Below, piece by piece: positions 45,681 to 56,566 of a stretch of 64,000 nt of DNA. The notes below the pieces were generated by a model, which worked only from the letters and a program-made list of their open reading frames with translations, was not told the origin of the DNA and did not search any database. The stretch comes from Avena insularis (taxonomy: Eukaryota; Streptophyta; Magnoliopsida; Poales; Poaceae), in the NCBI GenBank assembly GCA_023614405.1, contig CM042686.1:348634329-348698328 (forward strand), in the 5' to 3' direction. Made by a program: the position numbers and the translations under genes. Numbering within the stretch: the first letter of the stretch is position 1; every line of letters starts with the position of its first letter.

Positions 45681-46459
45681 TTAAAGTCGCACCCGCTTAC
45701 GGTGCATAGGAGTTTGGTAAATAAATAAATTGATGCTTCCAAGTGAAGATGGATATGTCATATATGATGAGCATACCTCCATAGATAGCTTTATCAAAAG
45801 TATTAGAGACTTCCATATGAATTCAAAACTTTTACCTTGGTTGGTATCACAAGGATATAATTCATAATACTCCTCCTTGGTTGCACTATCATGGGGAAAC
45901 ACTTCATAGCACCTTTCTTTTGTAACAGGAAAAAATTCAAAGGTGTCTTTCTCCTCTAGTTCATCACACTTGCTAGAAAGTTCACCAGTTCTAGAGATAT
46001 CAAGCCACTCACAAAAGGAAACATCATCAACAAATATTTCATTCTCAATGTGCCCTTCTTGTCCCTGCACATTAGTACTACAACATTCTATCTCCAATTC
46101 ATCATTATTATGTCCTCTAGATGAGTATCTAGGCACAAGGCCTCCACAGATAAATTATCTTCAATTTCAATATCATAAGAATCATTACTAGAGATATAGG
46201 CATCATAAATAGTTTTGTCATTTTTAATATTCTATATTGGTTCCTGCTCATGAGTATCAAATATGTATATAGGATTTGGAGTAGAGGGTATAGGTGAGTG
46301 ATCACTTAGCTCATCCTCCTCTTCTAGTTCCTCAACTTTAGGTCTGGCGTCGAAGATATTATCTAGATCTTCCATTGCAAAATTATTTGGGAGTGAGTCA
46401 TTAGTCGTTAGGCTTCTGTCGAGTTCAGTTTGTGGGATGCCAAAATAATTTGATGCCAA
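45681..46459 (-). pseudogene. E3 acidic frames ending in HRKRVRL
   Basis: Two open frames on minus: 46459-46232 (75 aa, very acidic middle) and 46136-45681 (151 aa). The second ends SINLFIYQTPMHRKRVRL, matching NNLFVYNIPLHRKWVRLK of E5 (about 59972-59925), so the frame was once coding. No known domain. Confidence 0.4.
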
Positions 46460-46880
46460 TTCTTCAATGGTTTTTTATTTCTTGATTTCAATCTTCTTTT
46501 CATATGGCAACTTTTGAATTGACTGCAATTTCCCTTGAGATATTATTCTTCAAACTGTAAATACATAACTTGTTTCTTGGGATTAGCCTTAGGGGGTTTA
46601 ACATTACAAGGATGTGTATAACGTTTCCACTCCTTTGGAATCTACAAATACTTAGCATAGGTTTTGACAATTCTATTAATTATAAGGGTCAAGATTAAAA
46701 TCTCCAAGAAGTTTCTCTACTTTACCTGATGCTAGAAATTTTGTTAAGCAATCATATTCTATAGGATCCTTCTTATTATGTTCAAGTCCAAAATACCACC
46801 TCCTTATCAACAATATGTTCCGGTGGTTTTGGTGGAGGCTCTTTGAGTGGAGTTACCTCCACATTATCCTTTGGAGCACC

Positions 46881-47321
46881 CTACAAAAGGTTAGATTCTT
46901 CCATGGCAGCTTTAATCCGCTCAACAATAAATACATTATCAAGGAAGTTATCTTGGCAGTAGCAGAATATAGGGTGAACTTCTTTATAGATCATATCAAG
47001 TAGTTTACTTTCTACCTGCATATCTCTTAAACAAAATATCAATTCTTGGCAACTAGTAAAAAGAACAAATTGTAATGTATCCTCCCTAGCAAGGAATTTA
47101 AACTCATCTCTATTATAGTTTGCTAGTTCAGTATCTAAATTATACTCACCTTGATAATTGAGGTGATCTAGAGATTCATAACAATCACAATATAATTGAT
47201 AAGAGGCACATAGTTTGGATGAATACTCATCCACCCAAGTCAACCATTCTTTTAATATGCCATACCTCTTATGAACATTTCCCATAGTCCCTCCCTTTGA
47301 CTCCTCCATTGTAAATTCCAT
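46881..47321 (-). CDS. E3 hypothetical protein, 146 aa
   Basis: First sizeable frame after the E3 primer site (ATG 47321, TAG 46881-46883), in the place where gag is expected. It is helix-rich and Cys-bearing with no zinc knuckle and no recognisable gag core. The stop is followed in frame by a Pro/Lys-rich stretch, so it may be a truncated gag-pol relative. It may be only a relic. Confidence 0.4.
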   Translation of the reverse strand: MEFTMEESKGGTMGNVHKRYGILKEWLTWVDEYSSKLCASYQLYCDCYESLDHLNYQGEYNLDTELANYNRDEFKFLAREDTLQFVLFTSCQELIFCLRDMQVESKLLDMIYKEVHPIFCYCQDNFLDNVFIVERIKAAMEESNLL

Positions 47322-47508
47322 TTGTTAGAAGATAGTCATCTCGGAAGACATAATTAGTAACAATAGTTTTTATAAATTTTTGTTCTGTTCAAATAAGTAA
47401 AAGAAAAAAAGATAAAAAGCAATAAATAGTAATAACTTGAAACTCAAACAACTTTAGAAAAGCAATAATAAATTAGCAACTAAGAACAAAGACCAAAAGC
47501 ACTTAGCT

Positions 47509-47525
47509 CCCCGGCAACGGCGCCA
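47509..47525 (-). other. E3 primer-binding site (tRNA-Asp)
   Basis: Minus reads TGGCGCCGTTGCCGGGG, a perfect match to the usual plant tRNA-Asp primer site; 10 bases inside the LTR. Confidence 0.85.
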
Positions 47526-47535
47526 GAAAATAGCT

Positions 47536-49259
47536 TGATGACTGCAAGTGTATAGATCAATTGTAGCTAGGTTTGAAGTAAAGATATCGAACCCACAGAG
47601 AGCTATTGGTAAAGGTCTTTATGCAACTCGTTACTATCTACCATAGAATACTTGTAAGCTGCCTTTGATCTCAAGTAAAGGGTGTTTAAAATGTGTTTGA
47701 TTATTTGCAGAAAAGTAATTAAAACAAGTAAAGGAAAACAAGTAACAAGATCGTGTGGAAGTGTGGCTAAACTCAATAGGGCTAAAACATTCTCGAGGAT
47801 GTAGGATACACCACTAGCATAGTATTATTGTTATGTGTAATCAAGATAACATACTCCTTGTGCCATGATATGTGTGGAGAGAGCCCCATAATAAGATGTT
47901 CACTACAAGGCTCGTAGGAAGCCACTTTGTTGAGCCAAGAGTGAAGTCACCTCTAATAACCACTACGATGTCTAAGAGAAATCACCAATACAAACCACCG
48001 CAATTAAGGGTATCCTCATGGATATCGTAATTACCTTAGGGAGTCCCTCTTTAATCCTCCTTTTACCGTGTAGGTTACGACCTGGCGCCAATCTTTCACG
48101 GGGCTTACCGGGTACGCTTTCAAGACACGTCCAAAGGATTTCTCCCTCCCTTTAGTCCCAAAGGCAAATGATATGTGGCCGACTATAGATACCATCTGAA
48201 GAGATAGATCAAACACAAATCATAATTATATCATAGACAAGCAAGTCATACAGACACAAGATTACATCATCTTTATTACAAGTTCATAATCGTGCTAGGG
48301 TTTCTCCATTTTCCCAAGAAGAAATGAACTACTCACATATAAAGGCAATCAACATCATGGCAATCATATGGATGGGATATGAGAGTATACTTGAATACAA
48401 GTGAAGATCCACACTAGGGTTTGGATTACAACCAAGTAGAAGAAGGGGATCGGTGTTGGATACATTGGTGATGATGATGGTGATGTAGATCGGTGTTGAG
48501 GCCTTCAAGTTCCAAGTCCCTTCTCATCTTGAGCAATGGTGATGGTGGACATCTTGTGGAGGTGGCGGCTATGAAGTTTCCAAGGCGGCAGGGCTCCGCC
48601 ATGAAGGTGTGTGGAGAGGTATCCTTCTCCCTTGGCTCCTTGCCTCTTTATATAGGCCTAGGGATGCCCACAATAACCCCCAATACGTTTCTTATGACCT
48701 AATGAAGGTCTAGGAACAAACGGGGACGGATTCTGTGAAGAAACGCGTTCAGAATAGCTGTTTCTGTGCGTCCAGGCCAGTGGTACGGGCAGACTGTTCG
48801 GGTGGGCTCCAGCCGTACCACTGGTGGTTATCGATGCGGTATGCTTTCGTATTTTGGCCGCCATTTCTTCATACGAACTCCAATTTGGGTGTTATTTAGC
48901 TCGTTGGAATCGTATGGATGTGGGCTACAATACCATTGCCTTGGATCTTAATTTGTAGTTGATGGAAAAATTCACTTTTTCCTCCCCTTAAATGGCTAAG
49001 TCTGGTGCCTACAACTCCTCCATATTGAATCTTCTTCGCTCCTTTTATCCATGATTATCCATAGCACCTACATACAAATCAAAGATAAGAAAAAGGCAAT
49101 AAATTCCTAATAAAACTAATATTGTGCAAAGCCCATGTGGAAATGAATGAAAACTAATAATGATACACAATAGGCATATTTATAGATAGATGCAACATGT
49201 AATGAGTGAAAATATGCATAATTTATATACTTAGATATGCATTAGTTTTGTACTCATCA
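47536..49259 (-). repeat. E3 5' LTR (1724 bp)
   Basis: On plus it runs TGATGACTGC...ACTCATCA. The end matches 25636-25663. A perfect 12-bp inverted repeat (48777-48788 and 48813-48824) lies upstream of the TATA box on minus. Confidence 0.82.
48648..48655 (-). promoter_or_regulatory. TATA box of E3 5' LTR
   Basis: TATATAAA on minus, with GAGGCAAGG downstream; the only good TATA in this LTR. Confidence 0.5.
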
Positions 49260-49264
49260 ACGCT

Positions 49265-50791
49265 TTAGATTAGAAAAATTCAAGGCCCACCCAAACCGCC
49301 CATGTGCAGGATATAACGGTTGAAGGACCCCGCAGATCTGCTTGACTTCCCCGAGCATTAGAGACACGGAGGTCACACTTTGTCGACGTCGATGCCAGGT
49401 GTTTTTCTAGAGCATTTGCAGACTCCATCCATGAAAGGAGCAAACCTCGACAACCCGGATAGAGTGGACTCATTTGTTAATGCACTAACAGTGACCTCTC
49501 CGGCTTGGACGAAACCGTTCATGGACTATCTTCAAGATGGAACTTTGCCGGCTCATGAAGTCGAAAGCTGGTAGCTAGTACGCAGAGCAAAAGGTTACGT
49601 CATCATTGATGGCCATCTATACAAAAGAAGTACCACAAGAGTTTTCCTACGGTGCGTCTCCCAGCAGCAAGGTATTGACATCCTTAGAGAAATACATCTA
49701 GGAGATTGCGGGCATCACGCCGCTCCCCGATCGCTGGTGGCCAAGGCTTTCCGGCAAGGATTCTACTGGTTAACTACTAAGGAGGACGCCGACAAGTTCG
49801 TACAAACCTGTCCCGTGTGCCAGTTTTATGCAAGACAACCAAATGTTCCATCTGAAGAATTGTGAACAATACCAATCACTTGGTCGTTTGCAGTCTGGGG
49901 GCTTGACATGGTTGGACCTTTGCAAACAGCACCTTGTGTATCTACACATCTGCTAGTAGCAGTTGATAAATTCACAAAATGGATTGAAGCTAAACCCATT
50001 AGAAAGATCGATGGGGCAACAACCCTAAAATTTGTCTGGGATTTGGTTGTGAGATTTTTCTTCCCACGTAGCATCATCACCGACAACGGCAGAAATTTGT
50101 CGTTTGGAGAGGTTGATGAGTATTGTCACGAAAAAAGCATCCGCCTTGACCTAGCATATGTGGCACATCCACAGTAAAATGGGCAAGTTAAACGGGACAA
50201 TGGATTAATTCTGCAAGGAATCAAGCCATGCTTGGAGGCACCGCTACATAGATCAGCTAGAGCCTGGGCGGAGGAGTTGCCATCTGTGCTGTGGAGTTTA
50301 CGAACAACACCCGAAAGATCTACCGGCTTGACCCCTTTCTTTATGGTTTATGGAGCAGAAGCCGTCCTACCATCCGACATCCTCCACGATGCACCAAGAG
50401 TCGCCTCCTACGAGGAGGATGATGCTAAAGAATCCAGGTGACTATATGTGGACCTAATGGAGGAAGAGCATGTATTGGCATGCCACAGATCCGCCATCTA
50501 CTAGCAGAAGCTGCGTGGATACCATAGTCGCCGCGTTAGGCATCGATTGTTTAAAGAAGGCGATCTAGTGCTTAGACTCAAGTAGGAAAAATCACACAGA
50601 CTATCCCCGCCTTGGGAAGGACCGTTCGTCATAAGCAAAGCATTGCTCAATGGTTCCTGCTACCTCGTTTATATTTTCAAGTTGAAAGATAGGCCAAAAA
50701 GCGCAAGCGCAAGCACCGTGACTCCGATGATGATTTTCCTGAGACAGATGGGCCCTGGAACATAGCACAACTACGTTCCTTTTACACTTAG
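49265..50791 (+). pseudogene. pol: Tat-lineage integrase end of pol, broken
   Basis: Zinc region H...H...CPVCQF (about 49702-49827), then core WGLDMVGP (Asp at about 49906), TDNGR (Asp at about 50086), then decayed sequence where the Glu helix should be (NGQVKRDNG, 50176-50204, after TAA at 50175-50177). The later part PFFMVYGAEAVLPSD is at about 50335-50380, and pol ends WNIAQLRSFYT (stop 50789-50791). Stops also at 49572, 49862 and 50439. The order and wording are those of RIRE2/Retand-like integrases. The 49265-49400 stretch may be the end of RNase H, too decayed to be sure. Confidence 0.82.
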
Positions 50792-51599
50792 CATATTTTT
50801 GTTATGTAATAAGTACCTTATATGATCAATGAAATAAAGCATTTGGTTCAGTCATATTTCTTGAGTCTTTTACCTCCTTTAGTTGTTCATTTTTAGATCA
50901 TATAAACCATGTATGCACAAGTTTGCATTCAGACTTGTGAAAATTCTTCCTATGGGCATTAGCTTAAGTTTTCTGGTCTATACATTTTCTGTTGTTCTGA
51001 TGTGGATTCTGGAGTAGTGATTTTTTGGCACGCAAAGCCGGTGATTTTGCTCTTAGGTTCATGACGGTGCTATTAAGAATAATCACCTGAGGGCATAATT
51101 TTGTGCTGAGGGTTTTTCGTCTCATGAAAGGTCAAGCATATGAACCAGAATAATGGATAAGCCAGCACTTGCTTAAAAAATATATACGCGCAGGATCTAA
51201 TTATGTAGTAGGAGGCTTGTAGCCAAGTTTTCTGCCTTACAAACACGTAAGTTTTTCTGCATACAAATTGCATAGATACATTTAATACATCAATGTTTTT
51301 TATGGCTCTGCTGCAAAGGACTTTAAGACTACATCATCAGCAGCAGGAGAGCTAGGCCTGGAAAGCTCATCAAACTCGGAGGGCCCCGGGATAGATTTTC
51401 AAGATGTTAGGTCGTCATCCAGCATCTCCTCGGTGTCATAGCTAGCGAGGGAGATCCGTATAGCATCGCTATCAATCTCATTTCCCTCCTCGTCATACTT
51501 CAGCATGCTGGAGGTTATCAAATCTAGGTCAGCATTATCATAATGCGCTTTGACCAAGGATAGGGCCATCCTTGTACTAGCCCGGACACAAGAAGCTTT
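50792..51599. other. Spacer between Tat pol and antisense gene
   Basis: AT-rich, with chance frames only. It would hold the 3' ends of both convergent genes. Confidence 0.5.
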
Positions 51600-54566
51600 C
51601 TAGTCCTTGATTTTCCCGGGGGCTCGGCGCAGGATTTCCGAGTACTTGGCCGCAGATTCTGCCACCTTGATGGTGATATCCAGAGGCGGCGCTATCTCCT
51701 TTGCTTGAGTGAAGGCAGTGTTGATGTAGTTGTCGGCAAGAATCATGCATTCCTTTGGATCTAGAGTACGTTCACCCATGTTGGTTAAACCAATGGGGGT
51801 TGTGTTTTCATCAAAAACAAAGGCCATGAGTATAACAATACAAGTGTACATCTTACAGAATTGACAAAGTCAGAGGAAAGTTACCAAAGATGCTCGTCTC
51901 AGCTTGTTTGCAGGTCTCTGCCAAGGTGTCATGCTTATTCTGAAGCTTTTTGTACATCTCAAGGTTCCTATCATTCTTTTGTTTGGCATCTTGATTATGT
52001 TCCTTGAGTTGCGCAATTTCGTTCTTCAAGCGCTGCATCTCGGTGTCAGAAGATTCTTGCATAACCTTCATCTTCTTTTCACTGCCCATGATAGCATCAG
52101 CCAGGTCTTTCTTCAAGATTTTATTTTCATAATCGAGCTCCTAAATACGCTTGGATTTCTCAACGATGCTCTTGGCTTTGGAAATGGCCTCTGCAAGATG
52201 GAACATGGAAAACATTATGAGATGTCGGACGAAATGGGTCCATGAGAAACGAAAGGAGCTGTTAGAGGAAAATGGACTCTTGCTATTTTTGATATGTTCT
52301 TTCAAGAAGGCTATTTTACCCTTTTCAAGATCCAGATCCTTCTGTAGCTTGTCATACTTCTGATTGTCATTTTTTCTCTGGGTATTTTCATTCTGCAAAA
52401 AAGATAGAGTGCCTAGTTTCTCTAGAGCATCTAGTTAGAACTATTCAATTTCAACTAAACCCTCGGGGGCTACAGTATCAGATTTTAATTGACAAGTGTT
52501 CTTTCTTAGAGTATCTAGTTGGAATTATTCATTCTAAACTAGAAACTCGGGGGCTACACTAACAATTTCTACACTTAGTTATTTGGATCACTCATGCCAA
52601 AAACCAATGATTTTCCACCAAAGAGTTCGGGGGCTATAGTGGGATATACTACAAACTAAAAGTTTCAGAAACTTACAATGGCAATAACCTTCAGATTGTT
52701 GGCCAAATGAGCGTATGCATTATGGAAGGTCCGGGCATTGTTGTATATAGCATCTTCCTATTTGATGAGATCATCCAGGAAGAGAGTCGGAGGAGTTAAA
52801 GGTAGAGGAGTTGTCGAAGCCAGAGGCATGGATGAAGCCCTGGTCGTCTGTTGTGTTATGATGGCAGTTGTTGGCTCAGAGGCTCCGGCCTTGACCATTG
52901 CTATGACCGCCTCCACCTCCACTCCCTCCATCGCATGTTTCCCTTTCTCAATGGCATCCTTAGCCGGAGCTTCAGCCATATTGGAGGAGGTACTTTCTTG
53001 CATGGCCTGGCCACTGGGATCAATATCCATGTCGGTAGGACCTGAGGGATCCGTTGATGGATTGACATCTGTCTCCATGATGGAGACCTCATGAATGAAG
53101 GGAGATGAAGGCCCAGTGGGGCCTATTATAGGCTTGGAGGCAGGGGTCAGGGGAGAAGCAGCGGGAGACAACTTGGAAAACATGTCGCGAATATTTTTAC
53201 AACCCCCAACATCTTTGGAGGTCCGCTTCAAGCCAACACCGGACTTCTTCCTAAAACATACATAGTATAAATACAAGAATTGAATAGATGCAATGGAAAT
53301 TAAAGTCGAAGAATGAATATACTTACACTACAGCAGACGACCTAGTTAAGGGGATGCTGGTGGATTTCTTCTCCTCCGCCTCTAAGGCGGCAATGTATTT
53401 CTTAGAGACTCCACTCTCCGTTTTCTTCTTATTGCCCTCGACAGCAGCGTCAGAGGTGGAGCTCTTCCGCTTTCACGCTACCGAAGCTGGCTGGTCCTTG
53501 GGTGCATCATCATCAGACACAACATGGATATCCTTCAGGTCTGGATCATAGACCTGGGAGGCCATTTGATCCACCGCCAAGGTTGCCTGCTGATAAGATC
53601 TTACAACAAGTCAAATGGGTAATGCATTCAAGACGTAAGACCTTAGAGTATATATGTATAACAAGTAAAAAAGGAAGCACAGTTACCTCTGGGAACTTGT
53701 CGCCTTCGTACATGTCAAAGGTGATCTTGAAGCCATGCTTCTTGTCTTTCACCTTGACCATGTCCTTAAGCTGGAGCTTGATGGAGTCATTGGAGAAGTT
53801 ATCCCGCGTGATTCGCGTGGGATCTTTTGTATCCTTGGAGTACTTGTGCATCAGCTCGGCGCGGTGCTGCAGAGGTTGGAACCGCCTTGTGAACCAGCAC
53901 ATCGATAGGTCCAAGCCGGTCAGTCCTCCGTTTGCCAGCCACTCGACCCGCCTTACAGCGCGAGAGGCTTCCTCGTCGGACGAAAGGGGACCTTGGGATC
54001 TCCATGTGGGGGCCTCAACGGTAGCTCCATCGACAAAGTCAGGGTATGAGTCTTGACTGCCCTCTAGGGAGATATCTGGGCCATAGAAATATGTCCGCTG
54101 CCAGTTCTTGCAGGACTCATGACCAACGATCTCGGGGAATCAACGGTGAGGACCGATCTTAAATATGATTGTTCCGCAAATCCGCAACTCATCTTTGGAT
54201 TCTACAGACTCTCTCTTGATGGTGAAGAAGTGAATAAACTGATCTGACATAGGCTTAATCCCTAGGTATCCTTTTCACAAAGCTATGAAATTGTTGAGTA
54301 CGAGGATGCTATTAGGAGAGAGGTTGTGGGGAAGTAGCCGTAGGTGCCGGAGGACATCCAGGAAGAAGTCGGAGACTGGCAGGCTTACGCCACGTACTAG
54401 CTCAGCTTTGAGGTACACCTTCTCTCCGGTTTGGGGGGAGGGAGTCACCTCGCCAGCCGGCACCGGCCGCTAGGCAGCCCTCCATCGCGGGAGATACCCC
54501 TCGTCGATGAGTTCTTACAGGTCTTCGGCCGAGAGATTAGAACCCCTCCATATTCCCTTGTGGGAA
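51600..54566 (-). pseudogene. Tat antisense gene (Transposase_28-like start, coiled-coil end), broken and truncated
   Basis: Reading down from 54566: the frame at 54463-54275 (KAELVRGVSLPVSDFFLDVLRHL...LVLNNFIAL) resembles the 'putative gypsy type transposon' domain (PF04195). A weaker linker at 53914-53546 follows (ITFDMYEGDKFPEV), then a Pro/Ser/Thr-rich part (53276-52758). A long coiled coil in 52398-51853 comes next (EIAQLKEHNQDAKQKNDRNLEMYKKLQ), and an end at 51600. Gaps between frames probably include introns, for example around 52410-52690. The 5' end is cut by CACTA-2. Gene role unknown in the family. Confidence 0.65.
52463..52637 (+). repeat. Three TCGGGGGCTA motifs
   Basis: TCGGGGGCTA(C/T) at 52463-52473, 52549-52559 and 52627-52637, the first two within a diverged repeat of about 85 bp (TCTAGTTxGAAxTATTCA). 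Purine-rich on plus, like a polypurine tract, inside the region read as antisense-gene intron. Confidence 0.6.
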
Positions 54567-54589
54567 CACTACTAGAGAAAAGGCTATAG

Positions 54590-55038
54590 GAGACATGCTT
54601 ATAGGAGGCGCATTTAGACCACATGCGCCTCCTATAAAATAGGCGAGGCGCACTGCCTTGCCATGTGCCTCTAGTATAAAAATAGGCGATATGCATATGA
54701 TTAGGATGCGCCTCCTATAATCCCTATACGGACGAAATCTGGCAACCCTAGATTATGCGAGGCGCATTCTAATCATATGCGCCTCCTATATATCAGATAG
54801 GCTAGGCGCATGTGGGAAGAATGCGCCTCACATAAGCTTTGTGGGCCCGGGAGGAGGTCAGTGGTCGAATATGCGAGGCACATATGGTCATATGTGCCTC
54901 CTATACTTGATAATATGTGAGGTGCATGCAGCAGAGTGCGCCTCAAGTAACTCATACGGGTCCGGGTGGAGGTAGGTGGCCGCATAGGTGAGGATCATAT
55001 GACCATATGCTCCTCCTATAGTTTAGAGTATAGGAGGC
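54590..55038. repeat. CACTA-2 left subterminal repeats
   Basis: At least ten GGCGCA(T/C)/ATGCGCCTC motifs, often as inverted pairs around a short loop (for example GAGGCGCATTC...ATATGCGCCTC at 54759-54787). Denser than in CACTA-1. Cut at GAGGC by E5. Confidence 0.82.
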
Positions 55039-55949
55039 TGATGACCCACAAGTATAGGGGGTGTGTCGCAGTATTTTCGATAAGTAAGAGTGTCGAACCC
55101 AACGAGGAGCAGAAGGTGATGGCTAGTGGTATGGATCAGGAATTCTCTGCAAATACTTAGCAAACGGATTTTTAGGGGTTTTCGATAAAGCAAGTAAACA
55201 AAGTACGAGTAAATAAAAGACAATAGGAATAAATGTAGCAAGTGGCCCAATCCTTTATGCAGCAAAGGACAAGCCGGTTGTATTTCTATAGATGACCAAA
55301 CGTTCTCGAGGACACATGGGAAGACTGTCAAGTGCTTTCGCTTCATATAGCTGATTAATCTTCTCTAGCTTGCTAAGTGTTGTGTGGGTGAACCTGTGCT
55401 AATGTACCGCCCCATCCAAGACTAATACATCCTTGTGATTATACCCCTTCTAAACATTCGTAAGTACAAGAAAGTAACTAAGGTAGAAACCTAACCACAG
55501 CTTTAAACTCTAAGACCCTTACGTCCCTTGTGCAATGGTTTCCTAATTGGGGTTCAGGTTTTTGTCACTCCGGCAACCCCTACGATTAGTAGCCAAATAC
55601 ACAATGCATTCCCCTAGGCCCATATAGGTGAAGTGTCATGTAGTCGACATTCACATGACACCACTAGAAGAAGTACACCACAACTTAAATAACAATCTAT
55701 TGAATCTTTCTCAACACAACTCCACTACTAACAACAAGACTTCTCCCATGTCCTCAAGAACAAAACGAACTACTCACAAGACAGCATATGGATCATGATC
55801 AGAGATGGAATAATGATGTATAACAATCTGAACATAAATAATAATTCAATGGTTCACTCAATAGCATCAACTACAAAGAGTAATCAACACCGGGAAAGTT
55901 TCCCCTATGAACTATGCAAGATTCAACTCAATTGTTACAGCAATATGGA

Positions 55950-56000
55950 GATGGTGATGAGGGTGATGATGGTGATGATGGTGGTGATGATGATGATGAT
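55950..56000. repeat. (GAT/GGT)n microsatellite in E5 3' LTR
   Basis: 51 bp here and 57 bp at 62313-62369 in the 5' LTR; this difference accounts for the 6-bp difference in LTR length. Confidence 0.8.
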
Positions 56001-56218
56001 CTCGATGGAGTCCAGCTTGATGATGGTGTTGATGGCGACGATCTCCCCTCTCCGGGAAGGAATTCCCTCGGCAGAAATCTGTCTGCTGGAGAGATCTTTC
56101 TCTCTCGGTGTTTTCCGCCCCGCAGAGGCGGCGGAATCTTTCTGTGGTTGCTCCCCGAGTCTTATGGTTTCGTGGGGATGATATACGCCAAAGGAGAGAG
56201 GCTGGAGTGGTCCAGGAC

Positions 56219-56276
56219 GGCCACACCACTCCCAGGCGCGGCCTAGGCCTGCCCGCGCCATGGGGTGGTGTGGGCC
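56219..56276 (-). promoter_or_regulatory. GC-rich hairpin upstream of E5 TATA
   Basis: GGCCACACCACTCCCAGGCG pairs with CGCGCCATGGGGTGGTGTGG across a short loop, with few mismatches. On minus it precedes the TATATC site. Comparable structures occur in E3 and E4, and another inside E5 at 58957-59008. Confidence 0.5.
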
Positions 56277-56551
56277 CCCTGTTGCCCACCTCCACTCCAT
56301 CTTCTGGCATCCTGAGTCTTCTGGAAAAATAGGATTTTCCGTATATTTTCCCGGATTTTCTGATCTTCGCGAATTTTGCCTCCAAACAGCACCTTTTCCA
56401 TCAGAATCCTGACTGTAGCGGTCCATGCTCCAAAAGTCATCAACCATGCAAAAATTGATGAAATAACTTAAGTATCACCTCTCAATACGAAATATATCAA
56501 TGAATAATAGTGAATTAAGACATAGAATAGTGATGCAAAATGGACGTATCA

Positions 56552-56566
56552 ACTCCCCCCAAGCTT
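56552..56566 (-). other. E5 polypurine tract
   Basis: Minus reads AAGCTTGGGGGGAGT against the 3' LTR. Confidence 0.82.

Larger units (their letters stand above)
25636..49259 (-). mobile_element. E3: pol-less LTR retrotransposon with tRNA-Asp primer site, split by CACTA-1
   Basis: Reads right to left: 5' LTR 47536-49259, primer site, interior (47535-45224 and 28134-25664), polypurine tract, then 28 bp of 3' LTR before E2. After removing CACTA-1 the interior is about 4.8 kb. No RT, RNase H or integrase is visible in either part. The tRNA-Asp primer site, LTR ends (TGAT...TCA) and the motif near the polypurine tract are shared with E4 and E5, pointing to an Athila-like, non-autonomous group. 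ACGCT (49260-49264) would be the right target duplication; its partner is outside the window. Confidence 0.8.
49260..54566 (+). mobile_element. Tat-lineage Ty3/gypsy fragment (host of E3 and CACTA-2)
   Basis: Between E3 and CACTA-2 lies the 3' part of a gypsy element: the end of pol on plus and, downstream, a gene in the opposite direction. An antisense gene behind pol is a hallmark of Tat-lineage grass elements such as Grande. LTRs are not in the window. Both flanking insertions cut it. Confidence 0.8.
55039..56551 (-). repeat. E5 3' LTR (1513 bp)
   Basis: On plus TGATGACCCAC...GACGTATCA; on minus the LTR starts TGATACGTCC. Contains a GAT/GGT microsatellite at 55950-56000 and a GC-rich hairpin at 56219-56276. 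On the same evidence as the 5' LTR, a TATA-like site lies at 56180-56185. Confidence 0.92.

Noticed and set aside
55795..56447. Several overlapping frames on both strands with His or Asp runs (also 62158-62816)
   Set aside because: Produced by the GAT/GGT microsatellite and GC-rich part of the E5 LTR; repeated in both LTRs.
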